Assembly: GCF_026738875.1 (NCBI RefSeq)
Contig: NZ_JAPQFJ010000002.1
Location: 248,001-312,000 of the forward strand
Reading direction: 5' to 3'
Source of the DNA: Clostridium brassicae
Lineage (GTDB): Bacteria > Bacillota > Clostridia > Clostridiales > Clostridiaceae
DNA: 64,000 bases
Part shown: in pieces, positions 29,083-39,096 of the stretch
Layout: every line of letters begins with the position of its first letter
How positions within the stretch are numbered: the first letter of the stretch is position 1
Notes under the pieces: model-generated
Told to the model about the DNA's origin: nothing
What the model saw: the letters and a program-made list of their open reading frames with translations, nothing else
The model's database searches: none
Position numbers and translations under genes: made by a program

Positions 29083-29403
29083 CTATTCCTCCAATACATT
29101 ATTAATACATTGTTTTATTTCATTCCAGGAAAATATGAAATTTTTTAATTCTTCTTTTCCTAATTCTGAGATGTAATAATATTTACGCATAGGACCTAAT
29201 GGGGATTTTTTCATTACTGAGTATATTAATTTCTTTTTTTCTAGTCTTATGAGTATAGGATAAACACTTCCTTCTGTAGTTCCTTCAAATCCATATTTGA
29301 ATAGTTTTTCGCATATCTCATATCCATAAGTCTCATTTTTGCTAATTATATTTAAAATACATCCCTCTAATAAGCCTTTTAACATTTGAGTTGTATTTGC
29401 CAT
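29083..29403 (-). CDS. PadR family transcriptional regulator
   Basis: A 106-residue winged-helix protein with the PadR signature: GCILNIISKNETYGYEICEK, EGSVYPILIRLEKKKLI and GPMRKYYYISELGKEEL. It belongs to the short subfamily that usually represses its own operon and an adjacent membrane protein gene. The gene is first in a two-gene operon; its promoter overlaps paired CTACTTTGTATT boxes that are good operator candidates. Confidence 0.92.
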   Translation of the reverse strand: MANTTQMLKGLLEGCILNIISKNETYGYEICEKLFKYGFEGTTEGSVYPILIRLEKKKLIYSVMKKSPLGPMRKYYYISELGKEELKNFIFSWNEIKQCINNVLEE

Positions 29404-29411
29404 TGTTTCAC

Positions 29412-29472
29412 CTACTTTGTATTACATAATAGCTTATGACTAAATATTACTATGACTACTTTGTATTGTCAA
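29412..29472 (-). promoter_or_regulatory. padR promoter with paired direct repeats
   Basis: On the minus strand TTGACA (29467-29472), 17 bases, TAATAT (29444-29449). Two copies of CTACTTTGTATT (plus-strand 29412-29423 and 29456-29467) lie 44 bases apart, one against the -35 box and one in the early transcript: a likely autorepression site. The remaining 29473-29846 holds only a small hairpin (TCGCTTA/TAAGCGA, 29715-29736). Confidence 0.72.
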
Positions 29473-29846
29473 GTAGCTAAAAAAGAAATGTTTGGTATAA
29501 ATTTTATTAAAAGTTGGAAAATAAGCATAGAAAGAAACGACATAGTTATAAAATTATATGATTAAATATAATTCTCAGTGTTCATAGAAAGTATATTTAA
29601 GTTAAAGTAAAATTTACACTTAACTAATAATAGTATAAAATTAATGATATAGATATTAAAATATTGATAATTAAATAATTATATGTATTTGATTACTAAT
29701 TTTATGTAATTATGTCGCTTAACAATATATAAGCGAAGAAGAATTATAAAATAGTAAGTCAGTAACATAAAGAATAATTTGAATCACAATGAAATTTGTA
29801 ATTATATATTAAAAAAGATTACAAAGCGAAAGGAGGAAGGAATTCT

Positions 29847-32800
29847 TTGGAAAATACAAAAGAATTTTGTCATTTGCATGTACATACGGAATATAGTCTT
29901 CTAGATGGTTCTGGAAAAATAAAAAAACTAATTGCAAGGGCAAAAGAACTTGGAATGAAAAGCATTGCCATAACAGATCATGGAGCTATGTATGGTTGTG
30001 TTGAGTTCTATAACCAAGCTATAGAACAAGGAATAAAACCTATTATAGGGTGCGAGATATATGTGGCTTCTAAATCAATGTATATTAAAAATGTTGATAA
30101 GGATAATAAGAATCATCATTTAGTTCTTCTAGTAAAAAATGAAGAAGGCTACAAAAATTTAATGAAGATAGTATCTAAAGCATCTATAGATGGATTTTAT
30201 TATAAGCCAAGAGTAGACCATGAATATTTAAAAGAACATAGCGAGGGATTGATAGCTTTAAGTGCATGTCTTGCTGGAGAAGTTCAACATAATTTACTTA
30301 ATAATAATAAGGAAAAAGCAAAAGAGGCAGCAATTTTCTATAAAAATACCTTTAAGGATGGATTTTATTTAGAACTTCAGTATCATGGATTAGAGGAACA
30401 ACTTAGAGTTAATGAAATGATTGTTGATTTATCAAAAGAATTAGATATTCCACTAGTAGCTACTAATGACGTTCATTATATTAAAAAAGAAGATGATAAA
30501 TCTCATGATGTACTTCTTTGCATACAAACAGGAAAAACTATAGATGAAGAAGATAGGATGAGATACGAACCTGAACAATTTTATTTAAGATCTACCGAAG
30601 AGATGTATGAGCTGTTTTCTTATGCTCCAGAAGCTTTAAAGAATACAGTGAAAATAGCTGAAGAGTGTAACTTTGATTACAAATTCCATGAGTCAAAATT
30701 ACCTAATTTCCCTTTGCCAGAAGGTACTAAACATTATGATTATTTAAGAGAGTTGTGTTATAAAGGGTTAAAAGAGAGATATTCACAAATAGATAAATCT
30801 TTAGAAGAAAGATTAGAATATGAATTAAATGTTATAAACCAAATGGGATATGTGGATTATTTTTTAATTGTATGGGACTTTTTTAGGTTTTCCAATGAAA
30901 ATGGAATAATTACAGGACCAGGTAGAGGAAGTGCGGCAGGGTCATTAGTTGCTTATACTTTAGGTATAACTAAAATTGATCCTATAAAATACAATTTAAT
31001 ATTTGAACGGTTTTTAAATCCTGACCGTGTATCTATGCCTGATATTGATAGTGATTTTTGCTATGAGAGACGTGGGGAAGTCATAGACTATGTTGTTGAA
31101 AAGTATGGTAAAGAGAATGTATCACAAATTGTAACTTTTGGTACTATGGCTGCAAGAGCGTGTATAAGAGATGTTGGAAGGGCTATGAATTATTCTTATG
31201 TAGAAGTTGATAGAATAGCAAAAATGATACCTACAGTATTAGGAATAACTATAGAAAAAGCCTTAGAGATGAACCCTGAACTGAAAAACGAGTATGATAC
31301 AGATACAAGGGTAAAAGAACTTATAGATGTAGCTAAAGACTTAGAAGGACTTCCAAGGCATACTTCAACCCATGCTGCAGGAGTTGTTATAGCTTCTGAA
31401 CCTCTTGTAAATTATGTTCCTCTTTTGAAAAATGAAGAGGCTATAGTTGCTCAATTTACTATGACAACTTTAGAAGAACTTGGTCTTTTAAAAATGGATT
31501 TTTTAGGTCTTAGAACATTAACTGTTATGAGAGATGCAGTAGAACTTATAAAACAAGATACCGGGATGAAAATAGACCTGGATAAAATAGATTTTGAAGA
31601 TAAAAATGTTTATACTATGCTTGGAAAAGGTAAGACCATAGGTGTATTCCAGTTAGAGTCCGCTGGAATGACCAGTTTTATGAAGGAGTTAAAACCTGAG
31701 AGCTTAGAAGATATAATAGCTGGGATAAGTCTTTATAGACCAGGTCCTATGGCAGAGATACCAACATATATAAAAAATAAAAATAATCCTACTAATATAG
31801 AATATGAAACTCCTGAACTTGAAGATATACTTAAAGTTACTTATGGGTGTATGGTTTATCAAGAACAGGTCATGCAAATAGTTAGAGATTTAGCTGGATA
31901 TTCTATGGGGAGAAGTGACCTTGTTAGACGTGCTATGTCTAAGAAAAAACATAAGGTTATGGAAGAGGAAAGAAAGAATTTTATATATGGTATTGTAGAT
32001 AAAAATGGAAATATTGAAGTTCCCGGATGTGTAAGAAATGGTATAAGTGAGAAGTCTGCAAATAAAATATATGACTCTATGATGGATTTTGCGTCATATG
32101 CTTTTAATAAATCTCATGCAGCGGCTTATGCTGTTATAGCATATCAGACAGCATATTTAGTATGCTATTATCCAACAGAATATATGGCAGCTATGCTAAA
32201 TAGTGTAAAAGGCAATAGTGAAAAGGTAGCTATTTATACTAGAGCAGCAAAAAATATGAATATTGATCTTCTACCTCCAGACATAAATGAAAGTTTTGCA
32301 AAATTCACTGTAGAAGATAATAAAATTAGATTTGGATTGACTGCCATTAAGAATGCAGGAGATAACGTTATTGATAATATAGTTAAATGCAGAATTCAAA
32401 AAGGTAAATTTACAAGCTTTGTTGATTTTTGTAATAAAGTAGATTCTAAATTTATAAATAAAAGAATGATAGAAAGTTTAATAAAAGCTGGTGCTTTTGA
32501 TTGTTTTTGTATTTATCGTTCTCAGTTATTAGCTGTATATGAAAAAATAATTGATTCTATTGTTACTCAAAGAAAAAGAAATATAGAAGGACAAGTAAGT
32601 TTATTTGCTGGTTTTCAGGAGGAATTTAAGCAAGTAGAAATTAGATATCCTAATATAAAGGAGTTTGATAAAAAATATTTACTAGCTATGGAGAAAGAAA
32701 TGACTGGTATTTATTTATCAGGTCATCCTCTACAAGACTATGAAGAAATGTTAAACAATATGACTTCTATAAAAAGTATAGACATTATAGAAGATGAGGC

Positions 32801-33353
32801 GTTAGAAGAAGAACTTATAGACGAAGTTGCAAAACATGTAGAGCAGCAGAATGCAAAGGTGAAGGATGGTCAAAAAGTTATTTTAGGTGGAATAATAAGT
32901 GAAGTAACAAGAAAAATAACTAGAACAAATACATTAATGGCTTTTGTCAAGCTAGAAGATTTATATGGAACTATTGAAATAATAGTATTTCCTAAAACTT
33001 TGGAAAGATTTAATGAACTTATAAATGAAGATGAGATTATTTTAGTAAAAGGTAGAGTTACTAAAAGAGAAGATGAACAACCTAAGGTTATATGCGATAG
33101 TATAGAGAAGTTAATAAAAATTTCTAATAAAAAATTATATATACTAGTGGAAGATGAAAGAGAAGTTGTAAAAACTAAAAATGAACTTAAGAATAAGATT
33201 TTGAAAAATGGAGGAAATGTACCTGTATTTTTATGTACTAGAAAAGGTAGAAAAAAATATATGTTAGGTAGAGAATTTTGGATTCAGGAAGAGGAAGAAC
33301 TATTAAATTATTTAGTAGATAAGTTTGGAAAAGAAAATGTTAAAGTAATATAA
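29847..33353 (+). CDS. dnaE: DNA polymerase III alpha subunit, DnaE type
   Basis: A 1168-residue replicative polymerase. An N-terminal PHP domain (HLHVHTEYSLLDG, AITDHGAMYG) is followed by the C-family polymerase core (GPGRGSAAGSLVAYTLGIT, MPDIDSDFCYERRGEVIDY, FNKSHAAAYA), tandem helix-hairpin-helix and a C-terminal OB fold (VILGGIISEVTRKITRTNT). It lacks the exonuclease insertion of PolC, so it is the DnaE form. The start is TTG 29847 about ten bases after AAAGGAGG. It stands before pfkA-pyk. Confidence 0.96.
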   Translation: MENTKEFCHLHVHTEYSLLDGSGKIKKLIARAKELGMKSIAITDHGAMYGCVEFYNQAIEQGIKPIIGCEIYVASKSMYIKNVDKDNKNHHLVLLVKNEEGYKNLMKIVSKASIDGFYYKPRVDHEYLKEHSEGLIALSACLAGEVQHNLLNNNKEKAKEAAIFYKNTFKDGFYLELQYHGLEEQLRVNEMIVDLSKELDIPLVATNDVHYIKKEDDKSHDVLLCIQTGKTIDEEDRMRYEPEQFYLRSTEEMYELFSYAPEALKNTVKIAEECNFDYKFHESKLPNFPLPEGTKHYDYLRELCYKGLKERYSQIDKSLEERLEYELNVINQMGYVDYFLIVWDFFRFSNENGIITGPGRGSAAGSLVAYTLGITKIDPIKYNLIFERFLNPDRVSMPDIDSDFCYERRGEVIDYVVEKYGKENVSQIVTFGTMAARACIRDVGRAMNYSYVEVDRIAKMIPTVLGITIEKALEMNPELKNEYDTDTRVKELIDVAKDLEGLPRHTSTHAAGVVIASEPLVNYVPLLKNEEAIVAQFTMTTLEELGLLKMDFLGLRTLTVMRDAVELIKQDTGMKIDLDKIDFEDKNVYTMLGKGKTIGVFQLESAGMTSFMKELKPESLEDIIAGISLYRPGPMAEIPTYIKNKNNPTNIEYETPELEDILKVTYGCMVYQEQVMQIVRDLAGYSMGRSDLVRRAMSKKKHKVMEEERKNFIYGIVDKNGNIEVPGCVRNGISEKSANKIYDSMMDFASYAFNKSHAAAYAVIAYQTAYLVCYYPTEYMAAMLNSVKGNSEKVAIYTRAAKNMNIDLLPPDINESFAKFTVEDNKIRFGLTAIKNAGDNVIDNIVKCRIQKGKFTSFVDFCNKVDSKFINKRMIESLIKAGAFDCFCIYRSQLLAVYEKIIDSIVTQRKRNIEGQVSLFAGFQEEFKQVEIRYPNIKEFDKKYLLAMEKEMTGIYLSGHPLQDYEEMLNNMTSIKSIDIIEDEALEEELIDEVAKHVEQQNAKVKDGQKVILGGIISEVTRKITRTNTLMAFVKLEDLYGTIEIIVFPKTLERFNELINEDEIILVKGRVTKREDEQPKVICDSIEKLIKISNKKLYILVEDEREVVKTKNELKNKILKNGGNVPVFLCTRKGRKKYMLGREFWIQEEEELLNYLVDKFGKENVKVI

Positions 33354-33402
33354 AGTTTATAGTATATTTATCTTAAGGTTAAACAAAATATTAATAAGAG
33401 AG

Positions 33403-33470
33403 TACAAAAATAATATTAGTATGTGTTTTGAGAGAATATTCACTTTATATGGTATTATTTTTGTATTTCT
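33403..33470 (+). terminator. Probable terminator after dnaE
   Basis: Perfect 13-bp arms TACAAAAATAATA (33403-33415) and TATTATTTTTGTA (33453-33465) around a 37-base loop, then T-rich. The long loop makes it less certain. Confidence 0.5.
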
Positions 33471-33502
33471 ATAAGAATTTTGATGAAAAAAATCTAATAA
33501 AA

Positions 33503-33511
33503 TGATATACT
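33503..33511 (+). promoter_or_regulatory. Extended -10 promoter of pfkA-pyk
   Basis: TGATATACT: TATACT (33506-33511) with a TGN extension. TTGATG lies 20 bases upstream, too far for a normal -35. Confidence 0.45.
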
Positions 33512-33597
33512 ATCCTTAAGTTAAAATAATATTAAAATAGCTAGTTTATAGATTTAACGGGATGCAATATGTCCCAGGTTTTTTGGGAGGAATGTAT

Positions 33598-34557
33598 ATG
33601 AAGACAATTGCTGTTTTGACAAGTGGTGGAGATGCACCTGGAATGAATGCTGCAATTAGGTCAGTAGTAAGAGTTGGTTTAGACAAAGGCCTTAAAGTAA
33701 TGGGTGTGCAAAGAGGCTACAGTGGACTAATCAATGGAGAGATTTTTGAGATGGAACGCCACAGTGTGGCGGATATAATACAAAGAGGTGGGACAATTTT
33801 AAGAACAGCTCGTTGTGAAGAATTTAGAACAGAAGCAGGTAGAAAAAAAGCTCAAAATATTCTAAAAGCTTTTGGTATTGATGGCCTAGTTGTAATTGGA
33901 GGAGATGGCTCATTTCAAGGAGCTAGATTGTTATCTAAATTAGGTATATCCACAATAGGATTACCAGGTACTATAGATAATGATTTAGCTTATACAGACT
34001 ATACAATAGGATTTGATACTGCTACAAACACAGTATTAGATGCTATAAACAAACTAAGGGATACTTCTTCTTCACATGAAAGGGTTAGTATAGTAGAAGT
34101 TATGGGAAGAAATTGTGGAGATTTGGCACTTTATGCAGGAGTTGCAGGTGGAGCTGAGAGTGTAATTATTCCTGAAAAGGAATTTAATGAAGCTGAGCTA
34201 TGCAGAAAAATTTTAGAAGGAAAACTAAGAGGTAAACTTCATAACCTAGTTATTTTAGCTGAAGGAGTAGGGGGAGCAGAAAAACTAGCCAAGAGAGTTC
34301 AAGAAGTTACAGGCATAGAAACAAGAGCTACAGTACTTGGACATATCCAAAGAGGAGGAAGTCCTACAGCCTTTGATAGAATTTTAGCATCTAGAATGGG
34401 AAATAGAGCAGTTGAATTATTAATCGAAGGTAAGTCTTCTAGAGTTGTAGGAGTAAGAAATGGAAAAGTATATGATGACGATATAGAAGAGGCTCTGTCT
34501 GTAAAAAGAAAGTTTGATGATGAGCTATATAATATAGCCAATATAGTATCTTACTAA
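33598..34557 (+). CDS. pfkA: 6-phosphofructokinase
   Basis: A 319-residue ATP-dependent enzyme, the exact usual bacterial length. It phosphorylates fructose 6-phosphate in glycolysis. Motifs: [14 protein letters not shown] (ATP), GGDGSFQGA, the catalytic GTIDND, and [21 protein letters not shown] (allosteric and substrate site). The start at 33598 follows GGGAGG; the frame upstream (33562) is non-coding leader. It forms an operon with pyk 23 bases later. Confidence 0.97.
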   Translation: MKTIAVLTSGGDAPGMNAAIRSVVRVGLDKGLKVMGVQRGYSGLINGEIFEMERHSVADIIQRGGTILRTARCEEFRTEAGRKKAQNILKAFGIDGLVVIGGDGSFQGARLLSKLGISTIGLPGTIDNDLAYTDYTIGFDTATNTVLDAINKLRDTSSSHERVSIVEVMGRNCGDLALYAGVAGGAESVIIPEKEFNEAELCRKILEGKLRGKLHNLVILAEGVGGAEKLAKRVQEVTGIETRATVLGHIQRGGSPTAFDRILASRMGNRAVELLIEGKSSRVVGVRNGKVYDDDIEEALSVKRKFDDELYNIANIVSY

Positions 34558-34580
34558 AACAATCAAAAGGAGAGTAAAGT

Positions 34581-36341
34581 ATGCAAATAATGCAAAAAAC
34601 TAAGATGATTTTTACAATTGGACCTACAAGTGAAACGGAAGAAATTTTAACAGAATTAATTAAAGCTGGGATGAATGCAGCAAGATTAAATTTCTCTCAT
34701 GGAGATCATGAAGAACATGGTGTTAGAATAAAAACGATAAAAAAACTAAGAGAAGAATTAAACAAACCTATAGCAATAGTTTTAGATACAAAAGGACCGG
34801 AAATAAGAACTAAAGATTTTAATGGAAAAGTTGAATTACAAGAAGGAAATACATTTACTATTTATTGCGAAGAAGAAGTTGTTGGGGATGAAACAAAATG
34901 TTCAATAACTTATGATGATTTATATAAGGATGTAGTGCCAGGAAATACTATATTAATAGATGATGGTTTAGTTGAACTTACTGTTAAAGAAATAGAAGGA
35001 AATAAAATACATTGTAAAGTAGTAAATAGTGGAGTTGTATCAAGTAAAAAAGGAATAAATGTTCCTAATGTATCAATAAACTTGCCAGCTCTTACAGAAA
35101 AAGATAAATCAGATTTGATATTTGGATGTGAACAAGGTATAGATATGGTAGCTGCTTCATTTATAAGAAAAGCAGCAGACGTTTTAGCAATTAGAAAAGT
35201 ATTAGAACAAAATGGTGGTAATGATGTTCAAATATTCTCTAAAATAGAAAACCAAGAGGGTGTTGATAATATAGATGAAATTATCAAATTCTCAGATGGT
35301 ATAATGGTTGCTAGAGGAGATATGGGTGTAGAGATTCCTATAGAAATGGTTCCAGTAGTTCAAAAAATGATTATTGAAAAATGTAATAAAGCAGGAAAGC
35401 CTGTAATAACTGCAACTCAAATGCTTGATTCTATGATGAGAAATCCAAGGCCAACAAGAGCGGAAGCTTCAGACGTTGCTAATGCTATATTTGATGGAAC
35501 AGATGCAGTAATGTTAAGTGGAGAATCTGCAAATGGTAAGTATCCTATTGAAGCTGCTAAAACTATGGCAAGAATAGCTAGAACTGCAGAAGCTCAAATA
35601 GATTATGAAGCAGCTTTAAATAAGAGAAAAGAACAAGAACTATATAATGTTGCAAATGCTATAAGTTTAGCAACTTGTACAACTGCTAGAGAATTAAATG
35701 TTTCAGCTGTAATAACTGCTACACAATCAGGAACTACAGCTAGAATGGTTTCTAAATATAGACCAGAATGTCCTATTATAGCAGTTACACCAAATGATAA
35801 TGTGGCAAGAAATTTAGCTTTAAATTGGGGGGTATTCCCAATAGTTGCTAAAAAGTTCGAGTCAACTGATGAAATGATAGCAGAATCAGTAAACAAAGCA
35901 AAAGAATTTGGATATGTTGAAAATGGCGATCTAGTAGTAGTAGCTGCAGGTATTCCTGTTCACTATTCAGGAACTACGAATATGCTTAAAGTTCATATAG
36001 TTGGTGATTTTTTAGTACAAGGTAAGGGTGCAGGTTCAATTCCAGGATACGGAGTTGCTAAAGTAGTTAAAAATGCAAAAGAAGCTTTTGAAAAAGTAGA
36101 AAATGATGATATCTTAGTAGTCAAAAACTTAGATAGAGGATATATGGACGTTTTAGATAGAGTTGCTGGAGTTGTATCAGAAGAAGGTGGACTTACTTCA
36201 CATATGGCAATTGAGTGTTTATCAAGAGGAATACCTCTAATTTGCAGTGCTGGTGGAGCTACAGAATCTATAAAAGATGGTTCATTTATAACTCTTGATA
36301 CTTCAAGAGGCGTTGTTTATAGTGGAAGAGAAGATTTATAA
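34581..36341 (+). CDS. pyk: Pyruvate kinase with C-terminal PEP-utiliser domain
   Basis: A 586-residue enzyme for the last step of glycolysis. The TIM-barrel has NFSHGDHEEH, DTKGPEIRTK, MVARGDMGVEIP and ITATQMLDSM. An extra C-terminal domain of about 110 residues with GGLTSHMAIECLSRGIPLI resembles the mobile phosphohistidine domain of PEP-using enzymes, as in Bacillus and other Firmicutes. The ATG follows AAGGAGAG by about six bases. Co-transcription with pfkA is likely. Confidence 0.97.
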   Translation: MQIMQKTKMIFTIGPTSETEEILTELIKAGMNAARLNFSHGDHEEHGVRIKTIKKLREELNKPIAIVLDTKGPEIRTKDFNGKVELQEGNTFTIYCEEEVVGDETKCSITYDDLYKDVVPGNTILIDDGLVELTVKEIEGNKIHCKVVNSGVVSSKKGINVPNVSINLPALTEKDKSDLIFGCEQGIDMVAASFIRKAADVLAIRKVLEQNGGNDVQIFSKIENQEGVDNIDEIIKFSDGIMVARGDMGVEIPIEMVPVVQKMIIEKCNKAGKPVITATQMLDSMMRNPRPTRAEASDVANAIFDGTDAVMLSGESANGKYPIEAAKTMARIARTAEAQIDYEAALNKRKEQELYNVANAISLATCTTARELNVSAVITATQSGTTARMVSKYRPECPIIAVTPNDNVARNLALNWGVFPIVAKKFESTDEMIAESVNKAKEFGYVENGDLVVVAAGIPVHYSGTTNMLKVHIVGDFLVQGKGAGSIPGYGVAKVVKNAKEAFEKVENDDILVVKNLDRGYMDVLDRVAGVVSEEGGLTSHMAIECLSRGIPLICSAGGATESIKDGSFITLDTSRGVVYSGREDL

Positions 36342-36370
36342 TTAAGTTAAAAACTTTACTTTACTGCCTA

Positions 36371-36415
36371 AGCTTCAGATGTAGGTAAAACTTCATTTGA
36401 AGCTTGCAATTTTAT
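36371..36415 (+). terminator. Possible terminator after pyk
   Basis: AGCTTCA (36371-36377) pairs with TGAAGCT (about 36398-36404), followed by a mixed T-rich stretch. Weak loop and tail. Confidence 0.4.
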
Positions 36416-36503
36416 TTATATATATTAAAAAAATATATAGACGATTTATCATTTATATGATAAAATAATTCAATGTTGTTTATGATTTTAAAGCATATAT
36501 TGT

Positions 36504-36549
36504 AAATAAAAAATAAATGATCAAAAAAATGATTATTTATTTTTTATTT
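36504..36549. repeat. Long AT hairpin
   Basis: Arms 36504-36523 and 36530-36549 are complementary over 20 bases with one G-T pair and a six-base A loop. It may act as a terminator or cruciform. Nothing codes between 36342 and 36961. Confidence 0.6.
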
Positions 36550-36608
36550 GATTTAATTTATGTTTAATTGGTTAAAATATAAAATAAAAGTAACTGATTC
36601 CATTCCAA

Positions 36609-36640
36609 GCATCCTTAATATTAAGGGTGCACTTTTTTTA
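36609..36640 (+). terminator. Terminator-like hairpin with T run
   Basis: GCATCCTTAA / TTAAGGGTGC (36609-36618 with 36621-36630) followed by seven T. It may be the real end of the pfkA-pyk transcript. Confidence 0.65.
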
Positions 36641-36823
36641 TAATCTAGTTCAATTGAATGCTAATTAGAGGAAATGATATTTTTATAGGGTAATTTATAT
36701 GATTAATAATATAAATTATTTAATTTTATACATATAATTATTGTTATTAAAAGATTATAATTTTAACAAAAGTGAATAAAAAACTTCTAAAGTTCAAAAA
36801 ATATATTAATAAATAGGGTTCTT

Positions 36824-36953
36824 GGTTTCAGGTGTAGTTTTAAATTTCACTTGAAGCTTAGAAACCATTATCCAAGGTCGTAGCGCCACTTAGCTCTAAT
36901 ATATATTGAGTATTAGTGGCGGTAGAGATCGGATAAAACAGAATTTTAGGAGG
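36824..36953 (+). ncRNA. Structured leader of the DUF1540 gene
   Basis: First a hairpin closed by GGTTTC (36824-36829) / GAAACC (36861-36866). Then a long composite helix 36868-36936: TTATCC/GGATAA, GGTC/GATC, and CGCCACT/AGTGGCG with a GTAG/GTAGA internal loop between the last two. The AGGAGGG ribosome site starts 12 bases after it. I do not recognise it as a known riboswitch. Confidence 0.55.
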
Positions 36954-36961
36954 GACTTTAA

Positions 36962-37324
36962 ATGGATACTAAATTAAGTTGTGGTGTAGGAAATTGTGTT
37001 AATAATATAAATGGATTATGTTCAGCAAGAGAAATAAAAGTAAATGGAGAAGGAGCTACATCAAGTAATCAAACTTTATGTGAAACTTTTGGAGAAAGAA
37101 GTTTTAAAAATTCTGTAACTAATATACCTAATATGAATATACCTGGAGAAATAAAACAATTGTTTACACAAAACTCTATTGAAATGACTCCTAAGGTTTT
37201 ATGTGATGCTACAAATTGCACTTACAATCAAAATAGAGTCTGTAATGCTAGCAGTGTTCAAATAAATGGAATGCAAGCAAGTACAAGTCAAGATACAAAA
37301 TGTGAAACTTTTAAACAAGGCTAA
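36962..37324 (+). CDS. Tandem DUF1540 protein
   Basis: A 120-residue, cysteine-rich protein made of two copies of DUF1540: residues 4-44 (LSCGVGNCVNNINGLCSARE...CETF) and residues 78-118 (VLCDATNCTYNQNRVCNASS...CETF). Each copy has four cysteines in C-x4-C-x7-C...C spacing, suggesting metal or disulfide stabilisation. The linker holds a NIPNMNIPGE segment. The function is not known. It has its own folded leader and terminator, so it is a single-gene unit. Confidence 0.85.
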   Translation: MDTKLSCGVGNCVNNINGLCSAREIKVNGEGATSSNQTLCETFGERSFKNSVTNIPNMNIPGEIKQLFTQNSIEMTPKVLCDATNCTYNQNRVCNASSVQINGMQASTSQDTKCETFKQG

Positions 37325-37338
37325 TTTAAAGTTTTATT

Positions 37339-37376
37339 AAAAGCTTTTCTGTTTTTCAGAAAAGCTTTTAATTTTT
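37339..37376 (+). terminator. Terminator after the DUF1540 gene
   Basis: Perfect 13-bp stem AAAAGCTTTTCTG (37339-37351) / CAGAAAAGCTTTT (37357-37369) with a T tail. Confidence 0.88.
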
Positions 37377-37434
37377 ACTGATTTTTTGATAAAATGTAAT
37401 ACAGTAAATACAAGAAGAGAATGGAGTATGAAAA

Positions 37435-38811
37435 ATGAAGAATGTTGTACCTGTTGAAAAAAATAAAGAGTATATCGTTCAAATAACAGGAGAAGGATAT
37501 GAAGGAGAAGGAGTAGCTAGAATAGAGAATTACCCTATTTTTATTCAAGGTGCTCTTCGTGGGGAAGAAGTGAAAATGAGAGTTGTAAAAATTAAGAAAA
37601 ATTTTGCTTTTGGAAAACTTTTAGAAATAATAAAATCGTCTAAAAATAGAATCGAACCGGTTTGCTCTATATACAATAAGTGTGGAGGATGTAGTATCCA
37701 ACATTTTTCTTATGAATCTCAGTTAGAATTTAAGAAAAATAGAGTTAAAGATGTCTTAGATAGAATTGGAAAATTACAAGATTATATATTACATGATACT
37801 ATAGGTATGGAGAGTCCTTATAGATACAGGAATAAAGTACAACTTCCTGTAGGAGAAGAAGAAGGAGAAATAAAAATAGGTTTTTATGCACCTAGAAGTC
37901 ACAATATAATAGATATGCAAAAATGCTATATACAAGATGAAATAGGTGATGTAGTTATATTTCTTACTAAAGATTGGATGAAAAGATTTAATATTAAAGC
38001 TTATGATGAAGATAAAAATATAGGATTAGTAAGACATATAATGATAAGACGTGGGTTTAAGACTGGTGAAGTTATGGTTGTTATAGTTACAAACGAAAGA
38101 AAGCTTCCACATAAAGATGAACTTGTAAAAGTTATAAGCGAAAATATAGAAGGAATAACTAGTATAGTTCAAAATGTAAATTCTAAAAAAACAAATGTTA
38201 TTTTAGGAGAAGAATGTATAACTTTATATGGAAGTGATTACATAAGTGATTACATAGGAGAATTTAAATTTAATATATCACCATTATCTTTCTTTCAAGT
38301 GAATCCAATACAAACAGAAATACTTTACAGTAAAGCTTTAGAATATGCTAATTTAAATGGGAAAGAAGTGGTTTTCGATGCATATTGTGGTGCAGGAACA
38401 ATTTCATTATTTTTATCACAAAAAGCTAAAAAGGTATATGGAGTAGAAGTAGTGCCTCAAGCTATAGAAAATGCTAAAGTTAATGCAAGAGAAAATAATG
38501 TAACTAATGTAGAATTTAGTGTCGGTAAATCAGAAGAAATTATTCCAGAACTTATTAAAAAAGGGATAAAAGCAGATGTAGTAGTTGTTGATCCACCTAG
38601 AAAAGGTTGTGATGAAAAGTTACTAGAAGCTATTAGTGAGATGAAACCAAAAAGAATAGTTTATGTTTCTTGTGATCCTTCAACTTTAGCAAGGGATCTT
38701 GGAATTATTGAAAAAGATGGTTATAAAGTTATAGAAGTGCAGCCAGTAGATATGTTTCCTCAAACTGCTCACGTTGAGTGCGTGACATTGATGTCAAGGG
38801 TTGAGAAATAG
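37435..38811 (+). CDS. 23S rRNA (uracil-5-)-methyltransferase, RumA/RlmCD family
   Basis: A 458-residue SAM enzyme. An N-terminal TRAM domain is followed by a 4Fe-4S cysteine set ([13 protein letters not shown] near residue 80), and the C-terminal Rossmann domain has [14 protein letters not shown] (SAM), [15 protein letters not shown] and the catalytic cysteine in [13 protein letters not shown]. It makes 5-methyluridine in 23S rRNA; whether one site or two, as RlmCD does, cannot be told. GGAG is eight bases before the ATG. It is the last clear core gene before the accessory region. Confidence 0.93.
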   Translation: MKNVVPVEKNKEYIVQITGEGYEGEGVARIENYPIFIQGALRGEEVKMRVVKIKKNFAFGKLLEIIKSSKNRIEPVCSIYNKCGGCSIQHFSYESQLEFKKNRVKDVLDRIGKLQDYILHDTIGMESPYRYRNKVQLPVGEEEGEIKIGFYAPRSHNIIDMQKCYIQDEIGDVVIFLTKDWMKRFNIKAYDEDKNIGLVRHIMIRRGFKTGEVMVVIVTNERKLPHKDELVKVISENIEGITSIVQNVNSKKTNVILGEECITLYGSDYISDYIGEFKFNISPLSFFQVNPIQTEILYSKALEYANLNGKEVVFDAYCGAGTISLFLSQKAKKVYGVEVVPQAIENAKVNARENNVTNVEFSVGKSEEIIPELIKKGIKADVVVVDPPRKGCDEKLLEAISEMKPKRIVYVSCDPSTLARDLGIIEKDGYKVIEVQPVDMFPQTAHVECVTLMSRVEK

Positions 38812-38835
38812 GAGAGCTCAAAATACTGATAAATA

Positions 38836-38911
38836 AAGGGTTTTCAAGGTTGGATGATTTTCTGCCTGATGTCTGGCAGTGCCTTTTAACCTTGGAAATC
38901 CTTATTTTTGT
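38836..38911 (+). terminator. Large hairpin terminator after the rRNA methylase
   Basis: AAGGGTTTTCAAGGTT (38836-38851) pairs with the complementary stretch ending near 38903; the loop contains a second hairpin CTGCC/GGCAG; a T-rich tail follows. Confidence 0.7.
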
Positions 38912-38949
38912 TTATGAGGAAATAGGTCAACTGAAAAAAATGTGTGTAG

Positions 38950-38994
38950 GGTTGAGTTGACAGATTAGATTTTTTATAGAGGTTGAGTAGACAG
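38950..38994. repeat. Direct repeat GGTTGAGTNGACAG
   Basis: GGTTGAGTTGACAG (38950-38963) and GGTTGAGTAGACAG (38981-38994), 31 bases apart, at the left edge of the accessory region. They may be remains of an insertion element end. The rest of 38995-39120 shows no gene. Confidence 0.5.
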
Positions 38995-39096
38995 GATAGA
39001 TAATTAGAATGTCACTTACTATTTATGGAAGAAAGATAGTGAAGCAGAAATGATAATATTATCCATGGTACCACAATTTTACAGAGAACACGATTG

